From NCBI GenBank assembly GCA_963924555.1, contig OZ004583.1:7454582-7518581 (forward strand): a stretch of DNA of 64,000 nucleotides, in the 5' to 3' direction. Source of the DNA: Crambe crambe (lineage: Eukaryota; Porifera; Demospongiae; Poecilosclerida; Crambeidae). Below are positions 54,090 through 64,000 of this stretch, piece by piece. The notes beneath the pieces were generated by a model. It did not search any database. It worked only from the letters and a program-made list of their open reading frames with translations, and was not told the origin of the DNA. The first letter of the stretch is position 1. Each line of letters begins with the position of its first letter. Both the position numbers and the translations under genes were made by a program.

Positions 54090-54330
54090 AACATTTATTA
54101 GCTACTAGCTAAACACTTTCACAAAAACCAAGACTCTAGAGAGCTAGAGATGAACACACATGCATAAGGTACATAGCACACAAATCCAATAAGAATAGCA
54201 CACACAAATCAACCAATCAGGATAGGACACAAAATAGATCTAGAAGATGTATAACTGTATAACAAATAATTACATACGTATAGGTGATAGCTACATTACA
54301 GTACAATAATTAATGAGGCCATACGTAGCT
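54090..54330 (-). mobile_element. Inverted LTR-like segment
   Basis: The reverse complement contains TGTGTCCTGATTGGTTGATT-like sequence and CATCTCTAGCTCTCTAGAGTC, which also occur in direct orientation at about 39200-39295, 46295-46375 and 53195-53265 just before the RNase H relics. Its position beside Copia pol pieces suggests a long terminal repeat; the exact ends are unclear. Confidence 0.45.
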
Positions 54331-55263
54331 ACCTATTTGATTTTAGGCGAACTGGCTCTTGATATTGGGTCGGTACTTGGTAGGTACGTAGAAAATGAAA
54401 ATGATAATGATTCTCATTATCATGGTAACATTTAAAAAAAATAAAAATATTTAATTACTCCTTGGTGGCGGTGAGTTTGAGTTTTTTTAGCCATGATTAT
54501 TGTAGTTTGCCTGATTGTCTCACTTAATTAGTTGTCACACTGAGCCAAGCTACGTATATTGGAGAGTTAACCTTTGACCCTAAACTATCATTTCCATTTA
54601 AAAGTTTTTAAAAAATGGGTATGTAGGGCCCACAAAACACATAATCAAATTGGCATGGCCTGATAATACCCAACGGAACATTAAGCAGGATGCATGCATG
54701 AGGAGTGTTATAGCTATGGGTCCAATGCTATTACACATGTATCTTTTTCACTGCTACAACATCACCAAAAGACTACTTTAGCTGTATAGATCTAGCAAGA
54801 TACAAAAATATCTGAGTGCATGAGCTCTTCCACCTGAAAAGTTAGATATTTTCATCATGCTGACAGGAAGTGCCTTGCCCGTATGTCCTATGTTGGATTA
54901 ATATCAGTCCAAATACGTCTATCTCTTGGAGAGTGTCCAGTCTTTTGCAGCGAGACTTGCAACCAAGAACTGGTCTGCGTCTTGAGGGCTCAGCTTGGCT
55001 GGCCACTTCTGGAAGTACATGAAATTGTTCCTGGCTCGCAGAATTCTGGGTGGTGAGTCACTCATCCCTGCAATAATCCATCCTCAACTGTTTGACACTA
55101 CCATAGGCATTCTTTCTTTGTCAGTGTCATACCTTCATGGAACTCGCTTCTGAATCATAATATTATCACAGTGCCATCACACTTGGGATATAAAAGCCGC
55201 ATCCCTCCCACCTTTCTCTCTCTCTCATTTCTTTTTCTTTTCTTTTTCTTTGGGTGCCATTTA

Positions 55264-55594
55264 GCCAAGAAAAATTCAACAGTGTGATCACTTCACAAGA
55301 AAAGTATCAACCAAATTAGAAGGAGGAAGTTCACTGCCTCACTATTCTTCCATACGAAACGCAATGGTCCTGGAAATCCTCGTGTAGCTATGACCTACCT
55401 CAAAAAGAAGAAATTCCATCACACAAGTCTCCAAAGAGAAAATCCAATGTATAGCTGCCTCCTTCGAGAGGAATACAACCCCATCAAAGAAAAGGAATAA
55501 GAGAATCTGGTGTACAGCCTCCCTCGAGAGGAATACAACCGCTGTGTATTAAAAAGATCCTAGTGAAAAGGTATCTTCTAGCTATAGTAGAAAG
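55264..55594 (+). pseudogene. Longest relic of the G-type tyrosine tail (after gene F)
   Basis: Homologous to 60850-61267 of gene G: AAGAAAAATTCAACAGTG, then matches to the LEGGSSLPHYSSI region, then the Tyr-motif repeats (NPMYSCLLREEYNPI-like and VYSLPREEYN-like). It carries indels and a stop where gene G has Gln (AAGGAATAAGAGAATC against GAGGAACAAGAGAATC), and one Tyr unit is cut short. A MITE at 55597 splits its end. Confidence 0.8.
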
Positions 55595-55596
55595 TA

Positions 55597-56145
55597 GTCT
55601 CGCGGGCCCGACCCTTTACCAACCGCGAGGAAGGAAAGAGTCTGGTCAAATCCAATACATGATCTTGTTTCAATTGTCCAAAGATTTGGTGGCGGGCATG
55701 CGCGAAACGTCACGATACGTCACGGCTCTCAAACGGATTTTTTCGCGCGTGCACCTACAGAGCAGTCCTAACCAGCTGCTGCTTGTGCAGAGATCTGAGA
55801 GATCTCGTTGGTAGTGATCATAGGAAAAAGAAAAGGCTGCATGGTCCAGGGTGTGCATCAGCCAAAGAACTGCTCCAGGTACTTGCAGGAGTTGCACTGG
55901 AAAAATTTCCAACACTTTCTGACCAGAAAGCTGTTTCCAAGCCTCCTCCCACTCTCTTGAATAGCCGCCTCCAGTCTGTAGTCATATTCGTGTGGCGCTA
56001 AGAAATCCGGAGCGCAAAATTCGTGATGTATAATAACGTCATAGTCGCGCCCTTCCTTCCGAAGATTGCTGACTGTGCACAACAAGATGATTTGACCAGA
56101 CTCTTTCCTTCCCTCGCGGTTGGTAAAGGGTCGGGCCCGCGAGAC
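55597..56145. mobile_element. 549-bp MITE with long GTCTCGCGGGCCCG termini
   Basis: Inverted ends of about 57 bp (GTCTCGCGGGCCCGACCCTT... on the left, its complement on the right) flanked by TA. Gene G has the uninterrupted sequence GTAGAAAGGGTGAATGAAG at the matching place (about 61261). The inside has a minus-strand open stretch with HHEFCAPDFLAPHEYDYRLE that reads like protein but matches nothing I can name; it may be captured host sequence. Confidence 0.8.
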
Positions 56146-57378
56146 TAAGTGAATGAAGAAAAACAAGAGAGCGATATGAAGAACGTTATAACAGAGAACA
56201 AATTATTACTCCATGCACTGCTGTCATTATGACACGATTATTATCACATATTACAGGGGCGTAAGAAGATGTTTTCTGGTGGGGGGGCTGATGTATGTGT
56301 GCTGATCCGCGCGGGAAAATTTTTTGCTGACCACGCCCACTTTCCTTAACCACACCCATTTTTGGATACCAGCGTACCATCAACTGGCTCAACAGTGCAG
56401 AGGTGTTGGAAGCAAAATTCGATTGGTCAAGCCCAAAATTGAAACATACCAGAACACCGAAGTTCTACAGTTTGCTATACTTGAGCATCATATGTATTAA
56501 GTTATTGATTGATAGCCACATAATAATTAATTCCAAAATATTTTATTATTGATTGATAGCCACTTAATTGTTTTTCCCAAAATATTGGTCAGGCCTGACT
56601 GGCCTTACCTGTTCCACCGCCTATGCAGTGGCGTCAGTGCTTGTGATTGAGGTCTCTGAAGATGGACCAGCATCATCACTTGCAAATACAATAATTTTTA
56701 TTTATAATGTACATATGCAATCTTACATCGATAGTTACCTGTATCAATTTGAGAACTGAATTGGAGCGATGAATTCTCCTCTGTGCCATAGTAGAGCCAA
56801 GCTAACTGCTGAGTTAGGTGTTACTAATACTTAATTAACCAATGTCATCTCATTCTGTGATGTTAATACTTAGCTAGTAGGTGTTATTAATACTTAGTTG
56901 ACATGCAGCATCTATTTTTGCATATAGCTACTAATGCCTATGTGCAGGTACTATCCATTTTGACTTCTTACGCCCATGTCATAATAATCTTCATGTATCT
57001 TTGAATTTCCCGCTCAAAATTCAAAAATTTCAAAAATTTCATTGTAAAGCCCGCAAGGGATACATACAGAGAGAACATAATGTGAAATAACCAGGCTTGT
57101 GATGTGACATGATACAATAACTTGCTAGAGAGTTGTGTGCAATATTGTTCTAAGTGATAGTGCCTTTTCAAAGGTTTCCTCGCAAGGAGTTGTGAGAAGG
57201 TGCAGCAGGTGCTTGAGTTCGCAGCCGAGGTGAACCTTGACGATGTGATCCGCAGGAAGGTTGCTCCTGCCGTACTTGCCGCGAAAAACTGCGCATGCGC
57301 ATGTGTTTATCACAGCATGAAAGTACTTAAAACCCTGTACGCTATTAACTACGTAAATATTTACTGGACTAGATTCAG
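56146..57378. other. Intergenic F-G, part 2: old tail 3' flank, foldback candidate, promoter of G
   Basis: Bases 56146-56255 match the 3' flank of gene G (GAAGAAAAACAAGAG...), confirming that a whole G-like 3' end once lay here. GGGGCGTAAGAAG (about 56257) and CTTCTTACGCCC (about 56963) are inverted and may bound another element of about 710 bp. The promoter of G follows with TGCGCATGCGCATG at about 57290-57303, 75 bp before the start codon. Confidence 0.5.
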
Positions 57379-60300
57379 ATGGATGAGAAAAAGTGCTTTT
57401 TTATCTTCAATACCCTATTATCATTGATATTCAAAGGTAAAATAGCTAGTTTGCTAGTTCTAATGACTCAAGCTAGCTAATCATCCCCTGTATAAACTCA
57501 CTAGTTATATATATATAGTCACTATAGTTTTGAAGTTATAAACTCTGTATACATGTAGCCTCATGTAATTTTCTATTGACATCTGATCCTTCCCCCCTTG
57601 AGGGAGCATCTGTCTGTCCTGGATCTATTCATCTACACTGCATCGCCAGCAATGTCAATGTGGATGCTGTCCGATGGTTTTTCAGTAGGAATGCAATGAA
57701 TAGCATGGTCTTTGCAGACAATGCTTTTGATAACAATGAAATTCTCCCCAGACCAATTCGTTTAGTAGAAGTGGTTCCCGGAGTGGAAGTCATCCTGGCC
57801 AAATCCTCCATCAGTGATGATAAATATATTGGCTATGAATCGACCTTGACGGTCAATTTATCGGCTTTCAATGAAAGAGAATTGTTGAGTTTTACTTGTG
57901 GGACCTTTTCACAAAAAAGTAATAATATCTCTTTGAATTTCACAATTGCAGGTTGGTATTATGCAAGAGAGCTAGCTATAGCTATTGGTCAAGATGGAAG
58001 TCTAGATGCACCTGGCGATTGTAATTTCTGCTCCCCCACTCTATTTCTCCCTTCCCCCACGTCACCCTACTGTTATTGAATTAGCATAGTGGAATATACA
58101 CTCGCTAGCATTTAACGTTTCCCTCATTATCTAACCCCCCACTCTTTGAGTTCATCCTGCGTGGTTTGAACCATGTACCATACGTACATACTAGGCTACA
58201 TGAACCCATGGTATACGTATGCATGCAAGTTAGCTTAATTCTTGAAGGATTGAATTGTTATTATTATATATATCATGTTGCTTATCATAATTAAGATTTA
58301 GCAAGTTAAATACAGTATAGTGATATATAGCTGCATGGAATAAACTTTTTTTCACCATCATCATACATCATTGAAGCACCTCAAGATCCAAGTCCCGATC
58401 AACTCATTCCACTTTATAACAGCTCTTTTCTGCTCATTTCTGTCACAGCTACGTGGAGACAACCAATTGTGAGCAAGCATGTAATATGTAGCTAGCTAGT
58501 CAATTCAGATTGTTAAAAAGTGACGTTCTCAAGACAACAGGACCATATAGCAACCCAGCTAGTTAGATGTATAATATTATAATTGTAGTAAGAATTCAGT
58601 ATTGAATTTGTCACCTATAAAATGTTATCCCTTACAGCCAGAAAAATGCCCAAGTATTTTTCAATACCACATCCTCCTAAAAAGGAACGGGATCTTTGAA
58701 GACGAAAAGTTCATCAGAGCTGATGCGTGTAATGACTTAATGTGTTCCACTGAATTTCAAATTGATTCAGTTCAGTATGAATTGGAAGATATATTTTCTG
58801 TTAGCCTAAAGAGTAGTGATATATTTGGCAATTACAATGGAAGTTTATTCACCTTTTCTGATACATTCAGTGAGTATCATAGTGTATGTATATCATAGCA
58901 GTGTAGCTATTAACAATGAAAAATCCATGTTCTCAACGGTGAGCAATAACAGATGACTCCATGTGCTTACCCAACATGAAAACAATCTATAGTTTTGAAG
59001 GCATACTATTGTAGAAAAAGTAAACAGTACAATTTTTAAGAAATATCCATAGGTAATGCAATTTGAAATTCCCCCATGCACTCAGCACCTTTTGGCATTG
59101 TTGCTGTAATCATGTCATCATTGTTGACTTGTTGTAATCCTACAGAGAGTTCTGTTAGCACTAACTTGAACTTTTCATCGACTGATGACACTTGTACAAC
59201 TACACTGACTTGCTCATACCTTGATGAGATTGGATGTATGATACAATACAGTCAAAACCCTTCATATGAAGAAGACCTTGGTCCTCCACTTGTCATCCCA
59301 CTCAATGGATCACTAAAACTTCACAATCACAACAGGCAATCCACCACCTACTACTTCCAAATCACAGTCAACATCAGTGTTACCTTCAAAATTCAACTTC
59401 AAGGCCAGATAGAACTCGGTAGTTAGTGGAGTAGCTATACCTAGCCATATATATAGAGTTTGCATAACTTCATTATTCAGTGTGCAACTGCATGCTGGGT
59501 GCTCAGAAACAGATTCACTCCTGCAGTCATTATACAAAATATAATTAATTATACATAGCTAGCTACCGATGTTATTGATAATCATTATAGGTACGTATAT
59601 AAGTTGCTATTGATTCCTTTATCACTGATGCAGCTATTAATCGTCTCACCTCTTCCAATGAAGGATTACTGAGTGCTGGTGTGATTCTCCTCCTAATCAC
59701 AATTCCATTTGTCATTATCTTTCTCCTCTACTCATGGAGGATATATGGTCAAGGTGGATAGTATAATAATTATCACTAGTATTGTGCATTATGTAGCTAC
59801 ATAATACAGTACGGATAGTTCAGTATAGCAGCTAATAGTGTCAGCCTTCCTTATTCCCCTCCCTCCTATAATTATAGTAGAAAAACATTTTCAAACTGGA
59901 CTGATCATCTGTGCTGTTGTCAAAACAGTAGCTGTCATCTCTTGTTTTGTGTTGTGGATTGCCATTGGTCTGGTTATTGGACTGCAAAAAGGTATTATTA
60001 TACTGCACTAAAGAAAACCCTTTTCCATGTTGTTCTATAGCACATAAATCCTATTATCTATGGCTAGCTAAAATTGTTTTCTCTTTGCAGGTTCCTGTGA
60101 TTTGAGTTGGCAGTCCACTAGAAATGTCCTCCTTGCTTCTTCTTTTGTCTTTACGCTCGTCACTTTCGTTCTGGTCATGACTTCAATTGGGACAGCTTGT
60201 TCAACTCGAAGTAAAGGTGTGTTTAATATCATGCATGCTCTCAGCCTTGTCTATGGCTATAGCTGAATAGGATGAAAGCTGCAAACCACTATTAGCTATA

Positions 60301-61277
60301 AAACAAGTTCTTATCAACTATACATTGTCAATATAAAAGCTAATAATAATAATACAACTAGCTAGTTGTTATGTAGCTATAGCTCTAGCACAAGTCAAAC
60401 TATCTTTATGCTTATTGGAGCAGGTAGAATTATGTCCTTATTGAAGAAAATGAAAAGAAAGAAAATCTCTATTGATGAGACTGGCACAACAGCTGAAATG
60501 AAACCTCAAGATCACACCTCTGATTCAGAGCTCTCAGAAAGAAAGGGAATTGATTCAGTTCCTAATGAGAAACATGAAAGTGTAGATTTGGAGCTCTCAG
60601 AAAGAAAGGAAATCAAGGCTTTATATTCAGTTCCTAATAAGAAACATAAAAGTGTAGATTCAGAGCTCTTGAAAAGAAAGGAAAGAAAGGGAATTGATTC
60701 AGTTCCTAATAAGAAACATGAAAGTGTAGATTCAGAAAGAAAGGAAAGAAAGGCTTTGTATTCGGTTCACAATTCAGAGCTCTCAGAAAGAAAGGGAATC
60801 GAAGCTTTTCCTGAACATGAAAGTGTAGACGATGATAAAGTAATTCAAGCAAGAAAAATTCAACAGTGTGATCACTTTCACAAGGAAAGTATAAATTATT
60901 CAACCAAATTAGAAGGAGGAAGCTCACTGCCTCACTATTCTTCCATACAAAAAGCAATGGTTCTGGAAATCCTCTTGTATGACCTACCACGAAAAGAAGA
61001 AATTCCATCACACAAGTCTCCTCAGGAAGAAGAGATGATACAAGAAAATCCAATGTACAGCTGCCTCCCTCGACAGGAATACAACTGCATCAAAGAAGAG
61101 GAACAAGAGAATCCAGTATACAGCCTCCCTCGAGAGGAATACAACCCCATCAACGAAGAGGAACAAGAGAATCCGGTGTACAGCCTCTCTCGAGAGGAAT
61201 ACAACCCCATCAAGAAGCTGTGTAATAAAGATCCTAGTGAAAAGGTATCTTCCAGCTATAGTAGAAAGGGTGAATGA
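57379..61277 (+). CDS. Gene G: Ig-FN3 three-pass receptor with NPxY/YNxI tail repeats
   Basis: Nine exons, about 751 residues: 57379-57436 signal peptide (MDEKKCFFIFNTLLSLIFK); 57559-57951 Ig-like (VCPGSIHLHC, VRWFF, LSFTCG); 58377-58468 + 58638-58869 FN3; 59146-59418 cysteine module (CSYLDEIGCMIQYSQNPSY); 59634-59747, 59878-59991 and 60091-60216 membrane segments; 60424-61277 tail. It has only one FN3 and one cysteine module. The loop before segment 3 has SCDLSWQSTRN. The 284-residue tail starts with a basic stretch (KKMKRKKIS), then about four Ser/Lys/Glu units of the SELSERKGIDSVPNEKHESV type, then three 20-residue units with ENP(M/V)YS and EYN(C/P)I. NPxY binds PTB domains and YxxI motifs can bind SH2 domains or sorting adaptors in other animals. 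The unspliced tail is one open exon. Confidence 0.82.
61041..61220 (+). repeat. Three 60-bp coding repeats with tyrosine motifs
   Basis: Each unit encodes (Q)ENPxYSxxxRxEYNxI plus an acidic spacer (KEEEQ or NEEEQ). Period is 60 bp (20 residues), giving six tyrosines in regular spacing: NPxY, then eight residues on, YNxI. The DNA copies differ mostly at silent or conservative sites. Confidence 0.85.
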
Positions 61278-61521
61278 AGAAAAACAAGAGGGCAATATGA
61301 AGAAAGTTAACAGAGAACAAATTATTACTCCATAGATATACATGCACTGCTGTGACATTATCCGATTATTATCACATATACACTGCACCTTGGTAGTATC
61401 TTTTTGGATTTCCCGCGTAAAACTGCGCATGCGCATAATGGTTATCAGAGCAAAGTACTGTGCATAAAGCCCTGTGCGCGCGGTAGATGTATTAACGAAA
61501 TATTTGCTGGACTGGATTCAG
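61278..61521. promoter_or_regulatory. Short G-H spacer with NRF1-like site
   Basis: Only 244 bp lie between the gene G stop and the gene H start. GCGCATGCGC occurs at 61425-61434, about 90 bp before the start codon, matching the place of the motif upstream of G. Confidence 0.55.
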
Positions 61522-64000
61522 ATGGATGAGAAAAAGTGCTTTTTTATCTTCAATACCTTATTATCATTGATATTCAAAGGTAAAATAGCTAGTTCTAATG
61601 ACTCAAGCTAGCAAATCATCCTGTATAAAATCTGTATACATGTAGCCTCATGTAATTTTCTATTGACATCTGATCCTTCCCCCCTTGAGGGAGTGTCTGT
61701 CTGTCCTGGATCTATTCATCTACACTGCATCGCCAGCAATGTCAATGTGGATGCTGTCCGATGGTTTTTCAGTAGGAACGCAATGAATAGCATGGTCTTT
61801 GCAGATAATGCCTTTGAAAACAATGAAATTCTCCCCAAATCAATTCGCTTAGTAGAAATGATTCCCGGAGTGGAGGTCATCCTGTCCAAAACCTCCATCA
61901 GTGACGATAAATATATTGGTTATGAATCGACCTTGACAGTCAATTTATCAGCATTCAATGAAAGGGAGTTGAGTTTTACTTGTGGGACCTTTTCACAAAA
62001 AAGTAATAATATCTCTTTGAATTTCACAATTGCAGGTTGGTATTATGCATGAGAGCTATAGCTATTGGTCAAGATGGAAGACCTGGCGATTGTAATTTCT
62101 GCTCCCCCACTCTATTTCTCCCTTCCCCCACCCTACTGTTATTGAATTAGCATAGTGGAATATATACACTCGCTAGCATTTCACGTTTCCCTTATTGTCT
62201 AACCCCCCGGCCCACTCTTTGCGTGGTTAGAACCATGTACATACATGCTAGACTAGTTACATGAACCCATGGTATAATGCATGCAAGTTAGGTTAATTCT
62301 TGAAGGATTGAATTCTAGCTATATATTCACGTTGCTTATCGCGCATATCATAATTAAGATTTAGCTAGCAAGTTAAATACAGTATATAGTGATATGTAGC
62401 TGTATGGTTGGTAATAAACTTTTCTTCATCATCATACATCATTGAAGCACCTCAAGATCCAAGTCCCGATCAACTCATTCCACTTTATAACAGCTCTTTT
62501 CTGCTCATTTCTGTCACAGCTACCTGGAGACAACAAATTGTGAGCAAGCAAAACATATGTAGCTAGTCAATTTTAGCTACATTATGATTGTAATAAATTA
62601 TTTAAAAGTGGCATCTGGTTTGATGTATATAGTGAGAATTCAGTATTGAATTTATCACCTATAAAATGCTATCCCTTGCAGCCAGAACCATGCCCAAGTA
62701 TTTTTCTATACCACATCCTCCTAAAAAGGAATGGAAACTTTGAAGATGAAAAGTTCGTCAGATCTGATGTGTGTAATAACTTAATGTGCTCCACTGAATT
62801 TCAAATTGATTCAGTTCAGTATGAATTGGAGGATATATTTTCTGTTAACCTAAAGAGTGGGGATATATTTGGCAATTACAATGGAAATTTGAACTTTTCA
62901 GATACTTTCAGTAAGTATATCATAACAATGTATTAGTTTACGTGCCAATTCCATGCATGTTCTCCACGGTGAGCAATAACAAATGACTGTATGTGATGTG
63001 CTGATCCAACATGAAAGTAATCTATTAAAGACATGTACGTAGTTAGTTTTGAAGGCATACTATTGTGGAAAAAGTAAACAGTACAATTTTCATGGAATAT
63101 CCATATGTGTAGCTAGCTACATTGGTCCTATAAGGTAATGCAATTTGAAAATTTCCTTGTACACTAAACACCTTTTGGCATTGTTCTGTAATCATGTCAT
63201 CATTGACTTGTTGTAATCCTACAGAGAGTACTGTTAACACTAACTTGAACTTTTCATTAACTGATGACACTTGTACAACTACACTAACTTGCTCATACCT
63301 TGATGAGATTGGGTGTATGATACAGTACAGTCAAAACCCTTCATATGAAGACCTTGGTTCTCCACTTGTCATCCCACTCAATGGATCATTAAAACTTCAC
63401 AATCACATCAGGCAATCCACCGCCTACTACTTCCAAATCACAGTCAACATCAGTGTTACCTTCAAAATTCAACTTCAAGGCCAGATAGAACTCGGTAGTT
63501 AGTGGAGTAGCTATAGCTAGCTATTATAGAGTTTGCATAACTTCATTATTCATTGTGCAACTGCATGCTGGGTGCTCAGAAACCGACAAATAATCATGCG
63601 TAGCTACTGATGCTACTGACAATCATTGTACGTAGCTATATAGGTTAATATTGATTCCCTTATCACTGATGCAGCTATTAATCGTCTCACCTCTTCCAAT
63701 GAAGGATTACTGAGTGCTGGTGTGATTCTCCTCCTAATCACAACTCCATTTGTCATTATCCTGCTCCTCTACTCATGGAGGATATATGGTCAAGGTGGAT
63801 AGCTGATTGCATAATAATTATCACTTGTATTGTGCATCATGTAGCTACATATACAATGGGAATTAAATCATAGTTCAGTAATAGTGTCAGCTTAACTTAC
63901 CCTTCCTTATTCCCCTCCCTCCTATAATTATAGTAGAAAAACATTTTCAAACTGGACTGATCATCTGTGCTGTTGTCAAAACAGTAGCTGTCATCTCTTG
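61522..64000 (+). CDS. Gene H: tandem copy of gene G, cut by the window end
   Basis: Exons seen: 61522-61579 signal peptide; 61646-62035 Ig-like; 62448-62539 + 62682-62910 FN3; 63225-63494 cysteine module; 63675-63788 first membrane segment; 63934 onward, second segment, running off the window. The signal peptide is identical to that of G. Substitutions are denser in the Ig and FN3 exons (for example RLVEMIPGVEVILSK against RLVEVVPGVEVILAK) than in the membrane exons. The third segment and tail are not in the window. No disabling change is seen in the visible part. Confidence 0.8.

Larger units (their letters stand above)
53049..55260. other. Intergenic F-G, part 1: rearranged Copia fragments
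   Basis: Decayed plus-strand RNase H piece at about 53265-53610 (stops and indels in the VAL(S)TAE-like stretch), minus-strand integrase at 53690-54037, then an inverted LTR-like segment at about 54090-54330. Bases 54330-54740 show nothing I recognise. Bases 54740-55260 resemble sequence found downstream of D and E, including the CTGCTACAACATCACCAAAAG block and a terminal pyrimidine tract. Confidence 0.55.

Noticed and set aside
61041..61220. Tail repeats as classic ITAMs or ITIMs
   Set aside because: The spacing and the residue three after the first tyrosine do not fit YxxL/I-x(6-8)-YxxL/I; NPxY plus YNxI describes them better.
60706..61436. Long minus-strand frames opposite the gene G tail
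   Set aside because: Shadows of the repeat-rich tail exon; the apparent YSSRERLYTGF repeats mirror the plus-strand tyrosine repeats.

Overview
The window is eukaryotic and looks like an early-branching marine animal, most probably a demosponge such as Amphimedon. The DNA is AT-rich, the genes are split into many small exons by short introns, AGCT-type runs and small foldback elements are common, and the proteins are animal cell-surface receptors built from Ig, fibronectin III (FN3) and sushi (CCP) modules. The species call is inference; the receptor content is read from the sequence. I re-joined exons by hand, checking splice sites and that every reading phase closes; nearly all modules are bounded by phase-1 introns.

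Layout. A minus-strand arm (1-16421) holds three receptor genes: gene 0 (cut by the left edge), gene 1 (10591 to 3659) and gene 2 (16421 to 10845). A plus-strand arm (16568-64000) holds eight: A, B, C, D, E, F, G and H (cut by the right edge). The arms meet head-to-head across 146 bp (16422-16567), a probable shared promoter for gene 2 and gene A.

Ten of the eleven genes (all but gene 2) are one family: signal peptide, N-terminal Ig-like domain, one or more FN3 domains each split over two exons, and a family-specific cysteine module I do not recognise (C-S-Y ... Q-Y-(S/G) ... P-S-Y-x-(D/N)-L). Genes 1, C, D, E, F and G then encode three membrane segments and a cytoplasmic tail. A and B keep only a remnant of the third segment as a C-terminal hydrophobic anchor, possibly a GPI signal. 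F has a stop codon before the membrane. The tails differ: gene 1 ends in an SH2-like domain lacking the FLVR arginine, G has three NPxY plus YNxI repeats, C has a short Ser-rich tail, and D/E/F have short basic tails. Relics of a G-type tail lie downstream of D, E and F, separated from the genes by Copia retrotransposon fragments. Gene 2 is a different, single-pass receptor of three sushi-Ig-FN3 units plus a final sushi.

The array grew by local duplication: A/B (about 6 kb), D/E/F (about 7-7.7 kb), G/H (about 4 kb), plus one exon duplication inside C. Between and after A and B lie scrambled pseudogene pieces of gene 2. MITEs with empty sites in the sister copies order some insertions after the duplications. 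Taken together this looks like a young, diversifying receptor cluster with mixed signalling, decoy and anchored forms, as expected for self/non-self or microbe recognition; that role is inference.
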